32,773 nt of DNA from Kuafuiihalomonas sp039024635. Its GTDB lineage: Bacteria; Myxococcota; Kuafuiibacteriia; Kuafuiibacteriales; Kuafuiibacteriaceae. The position numbers were made by a program, and so were the translations under genes. The stretch spans positions 1-32,773 of the forward strand of contig JBCCQA010000045.1 in assembly GCA_039024635.1 (NCBI GenBank), in the 5' to 3' direction. Below, one piece after another: positions 23,473 to 31,662 of this stretch (position 1 is its first letter; the number at the start of each line of letters is the position of its first letter). A model generated the notes under the pieces. That model made no database searches and was not told where the DNA came from. It saw only the letters and a list, made by a program, of their open reading frames with translations.

Positions 23473-25200
23473 GTGGCCGCCCCCGATGCCAAAGCCAAAC
23501 TGAAGCGCGCCCTGGCTCGCTACCGAGGCCCTTTTGCCGTCGGCCTGGTCTTCTTGGTCGCTACTCAAGCCTTCGCCTTGGGCGCACCTCGGCTTCTCCA
23601 GGCCGCCACCGACGCACTGATCGACGAGCGCTCCGCCGACGTGAAGACCGCCGCCCTGGCCCTCCTTGCCTTCGCGGTCGGAGGCGCCGTGGTCCGCGTC
23701 CTGTCTCGGATCTACATCTTCCAGAGCGGTCGGCGGGTGGAGTACGACCTTCGGCAAGAGGCCTTCGAAAAGCTCTGCACCCTGCCTCCCTCCTTCTATG
23801 CCGGCATGCCCCTGGCCCAAGTGATGAGCCGGATGGTCAACGATCTCAGCCAGGTTCGGCTGCTGCTCGGTCCGGGGATCCTGAATCTGAGCAACACCTT
23901 CCTGGTCTACGTGGTGGCCATTCCCATCCTCTTTGCACTGGACTGGGAGCTCACGATCTACGCCCTGCTTCCCCTGCCCATCTTGCTCGTGCTGGGCCGA
24001 ACCTTCGCCCGCTTCATCTACGTCCTGAGCCGAGAGGCCCAGGACGGCCTGGGTGCGCTGTCCTCCAAGGTGCAGGAGAACTTGTCGGGCACGATGACGG
24101 TCCGCGTCTACGGAGAGGAGCCGCTGGAGCGGCAGGCCTTCGAGCGGCTCAACGAGGCCTACCTCGACGTCAACCTACGGCTTGCAAGGCTGCGGGGCAT
24201 CCTCTTCCCCCTCATGGGTCTGGCCGGGGCCATCGGGACCGTGGTCGTCCTCGCCGTGGGCGGCGTCCGCATCGCGGACGGCCGCATGAGCGTGGGCCAG
24301 TTCGTCAGCTACAACGCCTACCTGGCCGCGCTCACCTGGCCCACCATCGCCCTCGGTTGGACGATCTCGCTGTGGCAGCGAGGCATGGCGGCCATGGAGC
24401 GGCTGAACGAGATCTACGCCGCCGCCCCCAGCATCGTGGACGGATCGGCGGATCCTGGATCCCTCCGGGGAGAGCTCTCGGTCCAGGGCCTGTCGGTGGG
24501 TTACGGGGACGGTCCCGACATCCTTCACGACTTGAGCTTTGAGGTGAAACCTGGCGAGACGGTGGTCATCGTCGGCCGAACGGGGAGCGGCAAGACCACC
24601 CTGATGCGGGTTCTGACCCGACTCCTGGAGGTGCCCTCTGGCCAGGTCTTCGTCGATACGCACGACATCAATACGCTGCCGCTGGACGAGGTCCGCGGGC
24701 TCATCGCCTACGCGCCTCAGGACGCCTTCTTGTTCAGCCGTTCGCTGGCCGAGAACGTGGCCTTCGGACGACCCCAAGCCGAGCTGGACGCGGTGGAGGC
24801 CGCCGTCGGAACGGCTGCCCTGCAAAAGGACGTCGACGGCTTTCCGGAGGGACTGGCCACGATGGTCGGCGAGCGGGGCATCACTTTGTCGGGAGGCCAG
24901 CGACAGCGGACCACGCTGGCCCGGGCCATCCTCATGGACGCGCCGCTCCTCCTCCTAGACGACACCCTGAGCGCGGTCGACGCCGAGACTGAAGCGCGCA
25001 TCGTGGCCGCACTTTCCGACTCAGGTCGGCGAAAGCGAACCCTGATCATGGCCACCCACCGCCTGTCGGTCGCCAAGACTGCGGACCGGATCCTGGTCCT
25101 CGAAGACGGCCGCATCGTCGAGCAAGGCTCAGAGGCCGAGCTCCTGGCGAACAACGGCATCTATGCCCGCCTGCATGGCAAGGAGCACCGAGCGGCATGA
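23473..25200 (+). CDS. ABC exporter half-transporter, degenerate-ATPase subunit (MdlA/TM287-like)
   Basis: A protein of 575 residues: six-helix type IV exporter membrane domain (~1-320), then an ATPase. Seen: Walker A GRTGSGKT with Lys374, Q-loop 'APQDAFLFSRS', intact signature LSGGQ (472-476), Walker B LLLLDD with Asp496, and H-loop His529 in ATHRLS. The catalytic Glu after Walker B is Asp497, a hallmark of the degenerate site in heterodimeric exporters. The next gene overlaps by ATGA and has the complementary features, so the two proteins should form one transporter with one active and one weak ATP site. The substrate cannot be read from sequence; lipids, drugs or peptides are the usual cargoes. 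GTG 23473 is the assumed start, without an evident ribosome-binding site. Confidence 0.92.
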   Translation: MAAPDAKAKLKRALARYRGPFAVGLVFLVATQAFALGAPRLLQAATDALIDERSADVKTAALALLAFAVGGAVVRVLSRIYIFQSGRRVEYDLRQEAFEKLCTLPPSFYAGMPLAQVMSRMVNDLSQVRLLLGPGILNLSNTFLVYVVAIPILFALDWELTIYALLPLPILLVLGRTFARFIYVLSREAQDGLGALSSKVQENLSGTMTVRVYGEEPLERQAFERLNEAYLDVNLRLARLRGILFPLMGLAGAIGTVVVLAVGGVRIADGRMSVGQFVSYNAYLAALTWPTIALGWTISLWQRGMAAMERLNEIYAAAPSIVDGSADPGSLRGELSVQGLSVGYGDGPDILHDLSFEVKPGETVVIVGRTGSGKTTLMRVLTRLLEVPSGQVFVDTHDINTLPLDEVRGLIAYAPQDAFLFSRSLAENVAFGRPQAELDAVEAAVGTAALQKDVDGFPEGLATMVGERGITLSGGQRQRTTLARAILMDAPLLLLDDTLSAVDAETEARIVAALSDSGRRKRTLIMATHRLSVAKTADRILVLEDGRIVEQGSEAELLANNGIYARLHGKEHRAA

Positions 25201-27005
25201 GCCGCTCGGCCCGCGCCCTCCCCGCCCGTCGGCGGGAGCTGTCCGAGGACGTCAGCTTCGGAAAGGCCTACGACCACCGTATCGTCCGGCGGCTGGCGGT
25301 CTTCTTTCGTCCCTATCGACGGCTCCTCGTGGCCGCCATGTTGAGCTATCCACTCGTCTCAGGTCTTCAGCTCATCCAACCCTACTTGGTGAAGGTGGCC
25401 ATCGACCGCCACCTCCTGACGGGCCAGCTGGCGGGCTTCGGCTGGATTGTCGCTCTCACCGTCGGCGCCCTCTTCCTCGATTTCGGCGCGCGCTTCCTAC
25501 AAACCATTCTCACCCAGAACTTGGGGCAAAGGGTCACCCGCGACTTGCGCCGAACCCTGTTCGACCGCCTGCAGGCCGCCGACCTCGCCTACATCGAACG
25601 GAACCCCGTTGGGCGCCTCATGACCCGGGTGACCAACGACGTCGAAAACCTCTCCGAAGCCTTCTCGACCGGCGCCGTGTCCATCGTGGGGGACATCGTG
25701 ACCCTGATCGGCATCGTCGCGGTCATGTTCAGCCTCGACGTCCGTCTGACGCTGTACGCCTTCTCGGTCCTTCCCCTCCTCATCGTCTTCGTAGCCGTTG
25801 TTCGCCGTGGCGCACGAGAAGCCTTCCGTCAGGTCCGAACCCACCTGGCCCGGATCAACGCCTTCCTCAACGAAGCCATCAGCGGGATGGCCCTCGTTCA
25901 GGCGTTCCGACAGCAGCGCGAGATGGAGCAAGAGTTCGCTGACGTGAACGGCCGCTACCGGGACGCCAACTTCAAGGCCATCGGCTACGACGCCGCCACC
26001 TACGCCTTCGTCGAAGCCATGTCCCTATCCGCCGCCGCCATGATGCTCGTTTTGGGCCTGGGCCTGTACGAAGCCGATGCGGTGAAGATCGGCGTCTTCG
26101 TCGCCTTCATCGACTACTTGCGACGCTTCTTTCAGCCCATCAACGAGCTCTCGACCAAGTTCACGGTGCTTCAGTCCGCCATGGCTTCGGCCGAGCGCTG
26201 CGTCGATTTGCTCGACCGAAGGCCTTCGGTTCGCCCCGTCTCCATCGGCCTGCCCGGCGGCAATCCCAAGGAGGTCGCGCGCTTCGAGGACGTCCGCTTT
26301 CAGTACGGCTCGGACGGTGCCGAGGTGCTCCGCGGCCTGGACCTTACTGTAGCTCGGGGAGAGCGTGTCGCGATCGTCGGACCCACTGGAGCGGGCAAGT
26401 CGACCATCGTGAAGCTCCTAGCCCGATTCTACGACCCGAGCGATGGGGTCATTCGATTCGCAGGGGAGGACTTGCGGACCCTCCCGGTCGAGGTACTGAG
26501 AAAGCGGATGGCCATCGTGCTTCAGGACGCCTATCTCTTCGACGGCACGATCCGGGACAACGTCCGCTACGGAAGCCCCGAAGCCGACGACGAGGCGCTG
26601 GACCGAGCCGCCACCCTGACCCAGGCGATGGAGGTCGTTCGTCGTCGAAACGAAGGCTGGGACGCTCGGGTCGGCGAGCGAGGCCGCACCCTCTCCTCTG
26701 GCGAGCGGCAGCTGATAAGCTTTGCTCGGGCCATGGTTCGAGACCCGGAGCTCTTGATCCTCGACGAAGCGACGAGCGCGGTGGATCCCGAGACTGAGCG
26801 CCTGATTCAGTCCGGACTCGAGAACCTGTTGCGGGGGCGTACGGCCATCATCATTGCCCATAGGCTTTCCACCATTCGCTCCGCCGACCGGATCGTTGTC
26901 CTCGAGAAAGGCCGTATGGCAGAGACAGGAAGTCACGAAGACCTCTTGGCCCAGAATGGCCTGTACCGAGCTCTTCATGACCAGTACGTGGCTGAATCAA
27001 AGTAA
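25197..27005 (+). CDS. ABC exporter half-transporter, catalytically competent subunit (MdlB/TM288-like)
   Basis: A protein of 602 residues. A basic N-terminal arm (~1-35) precedes the six-helix exporter domain (~36-345) with the coupling motif 'RNPVGRLMTRVTNDVENLSEAF'. The ATPase has Walker A GPTGAGKS with Lys401, Q-loop 'VLQDAYLFDGTIRDNVRYG', signature LSSGE (499-503), Walker B LLILDE with Glu524 and His555 in IAHRLST. Catalytic Glu and His are intact, while the signature departs from LSGGQ. Paired with the upstream subunit, the consensus site would use this Walker A/B and the partner's LSGGQ; the degenerate site would use this LSSGE and the partner's LLLLDD. ATG 25197 overlaps the preceding stop by 4 bases. 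A hairpin follows 15 bases after the stop. Confidence 0.93.
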   Translation: MSRSARALPARRRELSEDVSFGKAYDHRIVRRLAVFFRPYRRLLVAAMLSYPLVSGLQLIQPYLVKVAIDRHLLTGQLAGFGWIVALTVGALFLDFGARFLQTILTQNLGQRVTRDLRRTLFDRLQAADLAYIERNPVGRLMTRVTNDVENLSEAFSTGAVSIVGDIVTLIGIVAVMFSLDVRLTLYAFSVLPLLIVFVAVVRRGAREAFRQVRTHLARINAFLNEAISGMALVQAFRQQREMEQEFADVNGRYRDANFKAIGYDAATYAFVEAMSLSAAAMMLVLGLGLYEADAVKIGVFVAFIDYLRRFFQPINELSTKFTVLQSAMASAERCVDLLDRRPSVRPVSIGLPGGNPKEVARFEDVRFQYGSDGAEVLRGLDLTVARGERVAIVGPTGAGKSTIVKLLARFYDPSDGVIRFAGEDLRTLPVEVLRKRMAIVLQDAYLFDGTIRDNVRYGSPEADDEALDRAATLTQAMEVVRRRNEGWDARVGERGRTLSSGERQLISFARAMVRDPELLILDEATSAVDPETERLIQSGLENLLRGRTAIIIAHRLSTIRSADRIVVLEKGRMAETGSHEDLLAQNGLYRALHDQYVAESK

Positions 27006-27020
27006 TCCCGATGTAGGCTT

Positions 27021-27043
27021 GAGCCCCATTTTGTGGGGGGCTC
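27021..27043. terminator. Stem-loop after the ABC exporter operon
   Basis: GAGCCCC (27021-27027) pairs with GGGGCTC (27037-27043) across a 9-base loop, giving a 7-bp stem that is almost all G-C. It lies 15 bases after the exporter stop. No T-run follows on the + strand, so this is a possible terminator or RNA-stabilising hairpin rather than a classical intrinsic terminator. Confidence 0.45.
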
Positions 27044-27080
27044 CCTCGCATCCCTCGCACCGCCATGGCAGTTTGTTACG

Positions 27081-28235
27081 ATGGCTGACGATACGTCACC
27101 GGACGGACCTTCGGTCGAAGGTCTGGCCAGTATTCCTACAGGCTCACCCGACTCCGTTCGCTCTGCGCTGGAACACGTCGATGACGTGTTCACCTCCTTG
27201 GAGTCCTTGACCCGAACCCTTTCCCACCGACCCGAGCGATGGCACGACGCCCAGCCTCTCATTCGTCGACTGAGCGACGAGCTCGAGGCCGCCCTCAAGG
27301 GCCTGGGCAGGGAGGTCGCCTCCCTGCATCGTTCCACCGGATGGGTGCCGGGCGAGGTGGCCAAGGAGCCAGACCCTCCCAGCGAGGAAGAACAGGAGGC
27401 CGCCCAGGTGCGGCATCAGCTGATCGCCGACCTGATCGAGGGGCTGGAGGCGCCGGTGGGTCGGGGCGAAAGTTTTTCCGATGCGAGCCACGCGGTCCAG
27501 GCGCTGGAGGCGGCCGGGGACCCCATCCGCATCGAGCGGATCCGGCATCTGTACCCCTCGGATCAGCAGCGCTGGCTAACCATGCTGACGGCGTGGAGCC
27601 GCTCGCTGCAGGAGCGGGGCGACCTTCCCGACGCCCTCGTGTCTCGAATCCGGCGGGTGTTTCACGAGGTGGCCGTCTTCTCTCGGGAGGCACGTCCCGG
27701 ACACATCAACGGCCTTGCCCTCAGCCACGAGCCTGAGTTCGGAAGCTGGCTCGACGACGCCCAGAAGGCGTGGGCCACCATCGTCGAAGCCTCGCGTCCG
27801 CCGGCTCTGCTTTTGCACCGGCGTCCCAAGGCCTCGTCTGCCAGCGCGCCCGAAGCCGGCGAGAAGGCCAAGCGCTTCGCAGCCGACAAGGCCATCCTGG
27901 TCGTGGGCCCCCCGACTTCGGAGGCCACCGCCCATCAGCTCCAAGCCGACCTCGACGCCGAGCACCTGGAGTGGGCGAGCGCCGAGGCCATCCCCAAAGC
28001 CCGCAAACTAGGAGCGCGCATCGACGACGAGTTCGACGTGGTGGTGCTCTGTCCCAGCGCCATGTCCCAGAATGCGCTCGAGCACCTCACGGCGACGGCC
28101 GGCGAGGTCGGTGTAGCCTTGGTCTTCGCCAACAACGGTGGACAGCCGGAGGACGTCGTGGCCGCCCTGGAACGAGCGGCAGACGAGCACGAGGGACGGG
28201 TCAGAGAACGATTGCCAGCCGCAGGAAAGCGTTGA
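27081..28235 (+). CDS. Soluble protein of unknown function with Rossmann-like (DUF2325-like) C-terminus
   Basis: A 384-residue hydrophilic protein from ATG 27081 (the frame is open from a GTG at 27033, but that would start inside a hairpin). Residues ~1-90 are helical and acidic (SALEHVDDVFTSLESLTRTL; LIRRLSDELEAALKGLGREV). The middle ~100-240 is helix-rich with 'HLYPSDQQRWLTMLTAWSRSLQERG'. The last ~95 residues look like an alternating beta/alpha fold: 'KAILVVGPPTS', 'ARIDDEFDVVVLCPSAMSQNALEHL', 'GVALVFANNGGQPEDVVAAL', loosely recalling DUF2325 domains. No membrane segment or signal peptide is present, so it is probably cytoplasmic. I do not recognise the full-length family. Its last 35 bases overlap the convergent CsgG-like gene. 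Confidence 0.7.
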   Translation: MADDTSPDGPSVEGLASIPTGSPDSVRSALEHVDDVFTSLESLTRTLSHRPERWHDAQPLIRRLSDELEAALKGLGREVASLHRSTGWVPGEVAKEPDPPSEEEQEAAQVRHQLIADLIEGLEAPVGRGESFSDASHAVQALEAAGDPIRIERIRHLYPSDQQRWLTMLTAWSRSLQERGDLPDALVSRIRRVFHEVAVFSREARPGHINGLALSHEPEFGSWLDDAQKAWATIVEASRPPALLLHRRPKASSASAPEAGEKAKRFAADKAILVVGPPTSEATAHQLQADLDAEHLEWASAEAIPKARKLGARIDDEFDVVVLCPSAMSQNALEHLTATAGEVGVALVFANNGGQPEDVVAALERAADEHEGRVRERLPAAGKR

Positions 28236-30006
28236 CGTACTGATCGAGCGTGCCGCCCGCCACCGTCCCCGCGGTGACGACGCTGTCGCTCTCTCTCTGA
28301 TTCAAGGACGCGAAGTAGTGCTGGTAGTTGGCCCCCGCCTCGAGGTGGACGGGGTCTAAGATGGGCGTACCGATGGAGAGCTCGGCGTCCAGGCCATTGA
28401 CCGAAGCGTCGGGGAACCAGGTCGCACTTCCGAACTCGCCCGTCCCCACGATGGCCCGGTAGGCCACGCCGCCCGCCAAATCCAGCTGGGGCACGACGCG
28501 CCATCGACCGCTGACCCCCAACCGCAGGAACTCGTATTCAACGTCCGGGGTGGGCGCGTCCCGACCGTCAACCTCGGTGGGATCGAGGGCAAAGCGGTCG
28601 GTTCCGAACCCGATCTCGGCGCCGAGCTCACTCGCACCCAAAGGCAGACGCCCGATCAGTGAGCCCACGAAGCTGAAGCTGTTGGTCGGGAACTCGAGCT
28701 GATCTCCGTTCGCCTCCTGAGAGGTGGACACCAGCCCGAAGGCGTAGTCCGCATCCAGTCCGATCCCGATGTGGGGAAGCGCGCCTTCCCGGGTGAAGTG
28801 GGCGACCGGGAACCAGTCCAACCCCAGCCCCACGGCGGGACTGAAGGAGGAGGAGTAGGGTCGCGCCAGCTCGCCGCGGTTCTCTCGGATGTCATTGAAG
28901 CCGAAGCTGCGGAACTGACTGTTGAAGCCCATCGTGATCCGGAGGGGGGAGTTCGAGCGGGCGCTGGCATCCCGTGGGGGGCGAGGCTTCTTGGGGGCCC
29001 GGGTTCGGGCCGAGGCCTCGGCTGACCCGCCATCCCGGCTATCGCCCACAGTGGCCATGGCGTCCGGAGCGGGCGCTGGGGGCGGCGGCTCGGGAGCTCG
29101 AGCGCCCAAGACGATGGGAAGTGCCCGCTCAGCCAAGGCCGCGCCAAGACTCCGGACGTACTGCCGGCGAAGCTTCAGCGTCTCGAGGGGCTCACCGCTT
29201 TGGCCCTCGAAGATCTCCATCGTCCCGTAGTTGAAGTCGCCCCGCTTGAATACAGTGCCCCGGATGAAGGCATTGACCTTTAGGAGCTCGGCCGTCGCCA
29301 AGCGACCAACCGGATCCTCGAGACTGACCCCGATCTTGGCGGCCTCGGCCTGGACCTGCTCGTAGTTCAGGAACTTGATCCTTGCGTTCCCGTTCATGCC
29401 GGCGCCGACGTAGTTCCGCAGGGCAGCGCCTCGGCGACCGGTTTCGAAGTCCATCAACACGACCTTCACCTGGTCCGACGCAGACGCCGCCGGAGGTGGC
29501 GCTGTGGAAGGAGCGGCGGGAGGGGCCGCCGGCGGCGCCGCCGCGGCGGCGGGGGCCGACCCTCGATGGGACTCGGCTTCTCTGAGAGCAGCCGCCAGTT
29601 TCACCCAGGCCTGTCGTCGCGCCATGTCGGCCAAGCTCCGCAGTTGAGGAGAGTCGAAGTTCCACTCCGTTGCGACCTGGCCCAGGTGGGCGTCGACGAG
29701 CTGGATCTTCGCCCGCCACTGTCGACCGTCTCTAAGCACTTCCCCGATGACCACCGCGTCCACGTCGAGGGCCCGTCCCACCCGAGCGACGGCAGAGACG
29801 TCGTTCGGCGCGGCCTCCGCGTTTCGAGCCTCGGCCTCGTACTTGAGATTGGAGACGACCTCGGCCTTGCCCTGGAGGGCGCGCTCGATGCCATAGCCGA
29901 TCTGGGCCCCCGTCGGCCCCGAGACCGAGCCGATGGCGACGTTGGCCGCCGAGGCCGGGCCGGGCGCGGCGAGGAGAAGAATGAGGATGGCGGAGATTCG
30001 AAGCAT
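28201..30006 (-). CDS. Envelope protein: two CsgG/LpoB-like modules plus C-terminal beta-barrel
   Basis: A protein of 601 residues. Signal peptide 1-22 (LRISAILILLLAAPGPASAA). Residues ~23-155 form an alpha/beta module (VGRALDVDAVVIGEVLRDG.QWRAKIQLVDAHLGQV) like CsgG/TolB-N-type 'new lipoprotein' domains. An Ala/Pro linker follows, then a second similar module (~190-325: QVKVVLMDFE...LNYEQVQAEAAKIG...ATAELLKVNAFIRGTVFKRG). A second Pro/Ala/Arg linker leads to a C-terminal ~235-residue region of alternating amphipathic strands ending '...QYVNAFLRLAIVL', consistent with an outer-membrane beta-barrel. ATG 30006 gives the signal peptide; the frame upstream of it is a shadow of the CX4CH lipoprotein gene, whose stop is 8 bases before. 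Role: possibly an envelope or secretion scaffold, by inference. Confidence 0.8.
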   Translation of the reverse strand: MLRISAILILLLAAPGPASAANVAIGSVSGPTGAQIGYGIERALQGKAEVVSNLKYEAEARNAEAAPNDVSAVARVGRALDVDAVVIGEVLRDGRQWRAKIQLVDAHLGQVATEWNFDSPQLRSLADMARRQAWVKLAAALREAESHRGSAPAAAAAPPAAPPAAPSTAPPPAASASDQVKVVLMDFETGRRGAALRNYVGAGMNGNARIKFLNYEQVQAEAAKIGVSLEDPVGRLATAELLKVNAFIRGTVFKRGDFNYGTMEIFEGQSGEPLETLKLRRQYVRSLGAALAERALPIVLGARAPEPPPPAPAPDAMATVGDSRDGGSAEASARTRAPKKPRPPRDASARSNSPLRITMGFNSQFRSFGFNDIRENRGELARPYSSSFSPAVGLGLDWFPVAHFTREGALPHIGIGLDADYAFGLVSTSQEANGDQLEFPTNSFSFVGSLIGRLPLGASELGAEIGFGTDRFALDPTEVDGRDAPTPDVEYEFLRLGVSGRWRVVPQLDLAGGVAYRAIVGTGEFGSATWFPDASVNGLDAELSIGTPILDPVHLEAGANYQHYFASLNQRESDSVVTAGTVAGGTLDQYVNAFLRLAIVL

Positions 30007-30014
30007 GGCGAGCC

Positions 30015-30503
30015 TCAGCGGTTTTGGAGCAGCTCGTCCACCCACTGCGTCATGCAGTCGATGTCCGTCTGATCGAAGGTACCGACCAAAGGCATGCGGA
30101 GCACGCCGCACGGGTTGGTGGGTTGAAGAGTAGTCAGAAACAAGGACTCCTCCGGCGCGTCCGGGTCGAGGAGGATGCACGGTCCATCGGTTCCCGCCAC
30201 CCCAGCGTAGCGTGCGCCAATGCCGGGCGTCGCAAGGTCGAGGCCCTGGCTCATCGTGACGCTGTCGTGACAACCAGCGGTGGCACAGTTGGGAGCGACG
30301 AGCTCGGCATAGATGTCTTGGTAGGCCGTGCATAGCGGGGCGACCGTCATGTCGGTGGCGCCCAGGTCGGTCTTCCCCGCGTCGGTCGGACCCAGGTCGC
30401 CGCTGCCGGCCGCCGCGAGCAGGTTGTCCAGCTCGTCCGGATCCACTTCGCCCGGGCAGCCCGTGGCCACCAGGGCCAGGACCATGGCGATGCGCTGAAG
30501 CAT
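30015..30503 (-). CDS. CX4CH cytochrome-c-like lipoprotein
   Basis: A protein of 162 residues. Lipoprotein signal MLQRIAMVLALVATGC with lipobox Cys16, then a low-complexity acidic linker with 'GPTDAGKTDLGATDM'. The mature domain starts 'YAELVAPNCATAGCHDS': Cys73, four residues, Cys78-His79. This CX4CH pattern occurs in Planctomycete/Myxococcota-style cytochrome-like domains, and CX4CH heme attachment is known from Geobacter proteins. A possible distal ligand is Met137 in 'LRMPLVG', followed by a closing helix 'DIDCMTQWVDELLQ'. Extra Cys (58, 109, 132, and in IDCM) suggest disulfides. Whether heme is bound is unproven. ATG 30503 is chosen over TTG 30509. The gene is followed by the CsgG-like barrel gene, 8 bases on. 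Confidence 0.82.
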   Translation of the reverse strand: MLQRIAMVLALVATGCPGEVDPDELDNLLAAAGSGDLGPTDAGKTDLGATDMTVAPLCTAYQDIYAELVAPNCATAGCHDSVTMSQGLDLATPGIGARYAGVAGTDGPCILLDPDAPEESLFLTTLQPTNPCGVLRMPLVGTFDQTDIDCMTQWVDELLQNR

Positions 30504-30570
30504 CCCCAAAGGCTAGCCCCGGCCGGAGCTGCTGTCGATCAGTGGGTCAGGCCCTGCCCCTTCGCCCCTT

Positions 30571-31239
30571 TCACCACACGGGTGGGGCGGCCAAGCGTCC
30601 TCCCTCCAGGCAAAGAACCCGTTTGGCGGCGCGCTCCATCAGGCTCTGATCGTGGGTCGCCATCAGGACCGTGGTCCCCCGGGCGTTGGCCCGCTCCAGG
30701 AGTTCGAAGATCTCGGCTGACATGCTGACGTCGAGGTTGCCCGTCGGCTCGTCGGCCAAGAGCAAGACCGGATCGTTGATGAGCGCCCGAGCGATGGCGG
30801 CCCGCTGCTGCTCCCCTCCCGACAGCTTGTTCGGAAAGGCGTGAGCCCGGTGAAAGAGGCCGACAGCCTTCAGCATCGCGGTCACCCGCTTTTGGACCAC
30901 ACGATCGGGCAGACCTAGAACCCACAGGGTCATAGCGATGTTCTCAGCCACGGTTCGGTGCGGGATCAGCTTGAAGTCTTGGAAGACCACCCCGATGCGG
31001 CGGCGAAAGTAGGGGATCTGTCGGGGGGAGAGCTGGGCGATGTTGGTCTCATCGACCAAGACCTGGCCCCGACTGGGCCGCTCGGCGGCAAAGAGCAGCT
31101 TCAGGAGCGTCGACTTTCCCGCTCCCGAAGGTCCCGTCAGGTACACGAACTCACCTCGGTCGACCTGAAGGCTGACGTCGTGGAGGGCGGGTGCGTCGCC
31201 TCCGTCGTATACCTTCGTCACGTGGAAGGCCCGCAGCAC
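30571..31239 (-). CDS. ftsE: FtsE-type ATP-binding protein
   Basis: A 222-residue stand-alone ABC ATPase. Seen: 'MLRAFHVTKVYDGGDAPALHDVSLQVDRGEFVYLTGPSGAGKSTLLKLLF' (Walker A at 36-44), 'RRRIGVVFQDFKLIPHRTVAENIA' (the FtsE-specific Q-loop region), 'FPNKLSGGEQQRAAIARAL' signature, Walker B 'LLLADEPTGNLD' and H-loop 'MATHDQSLM'. FtsE pairs with the membrane protein FtsX to control cell-wall hydrolases at division. No ftsX follows: the next minus-strand gene is the CX4CH lipoprotein, 67 bases on. LolD/MacB-type ATPases share many motifs, but the Q-loop and length favour FtsE. GTG 31239 is the start, divergent from the glutaredoxin gene across 87 bases in which I see no clear promoter. Confidence 0.85.
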   Translation of the reverse strand: MLRAFHVTKVYDGGDAPALHDVSLQVDRGEFVYLTGPSGAGKSTLLKLLFAAERPSRGQVLVDETNIAQLSPRQIPYFRRRIGVVFQDFKLIPHRTVAENIAMTLWVLGLPDRVVQKRVTAMLKAVGLFHRAHAFPNKLSGGEQQRAAIARALINDPVLLLADEPTGNLDVSMSAEIFELLERANARGTTVLMATHDQSLMERAAKRVLCLEGGRLAAPPVW

Positions 31240-31326
31240 CCCTCAGCCCATGGCACAGGCTTGCGTCGTCTCGCAATTCGGGCGCTTTTTCGTGGGCCGG
31301 ACAAGGACTGGGGTTAGGCTGATGGC

Positions 31327-31581
31327 GTGAAGCCTGTACGGATCTACCTGACCGACTGGTGCCCCTTCTGCTCCCGGGCCCGGATGCTCTTGGACCGAAA
31401 AGGCCTGAGCTACGAGGCGATCGACGTCGACGGCGCCCCCGAGACCCGGAAGTGGCTGACCGAAGCCACGGGCCAGCGAACCATTCCCCAGATCTTCATC
31501 GGGGACGAGTCGGTCGGTGGCTACACCGAGCTGGCGGCCCTCGAGCGCAGCGGGGCCCTCGACATGAAGCTCGCCGGCTGA
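31327..31581 (+). CDS. Glutaredoxin (dithiol, GrxC type)
   Basis: A protein of 84 residues: the usual length of a bacterial class I glutaredoxin. Active site Cys12-Pro-Phe-Cys15 in 'YLTDWCPFCSRARMLLDRKG', glutathione-binding 'RTIPQIFIGD' with cis-Pro54, and the 'VGGYTEL' Gly-Gly loop at 64-65. It reduces disulfides or glutathione mixed disulfides in the cytoplasm. Phe in place of the more usual Tyr in CPYC is a common variant. GTG 31327 is the start; an ATG at 31322 is out of frame. The clpP-type gene follows after 81 bases on the same strand. Confidence 0.93.
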   Translation: MKPVRIYLTDWCPFCSRARMLLDRKGLSYEAIDVDGAPETRKWLTEATGQRTIPQIFIGDESVGGYTELAALERSGALDMKLAG

Positions 31582-31662
31582 CGGGCCGGCCCCCTCGACG
31601 AGGGTCCACAGCTTTCCCGGCTCCTTGCTGACTCGGGCGAGGGCCTCGGGTAGCGTGCCGGC

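Noticed and set aside
30007..30333. Upstream extension of the CsgG-like frame
   Set aside because: It lies in the CX4CH lipoprotein gene in another frame, and the signal peptide begins at 30006.
31583..31592. GGGCCGGCCC palindrome after the glutaredoxin gene
   Set aside because: A zero-loop GC palindrome is expected by chance at this base composition and is not followed by a T-run, so I do not call it a terminator.
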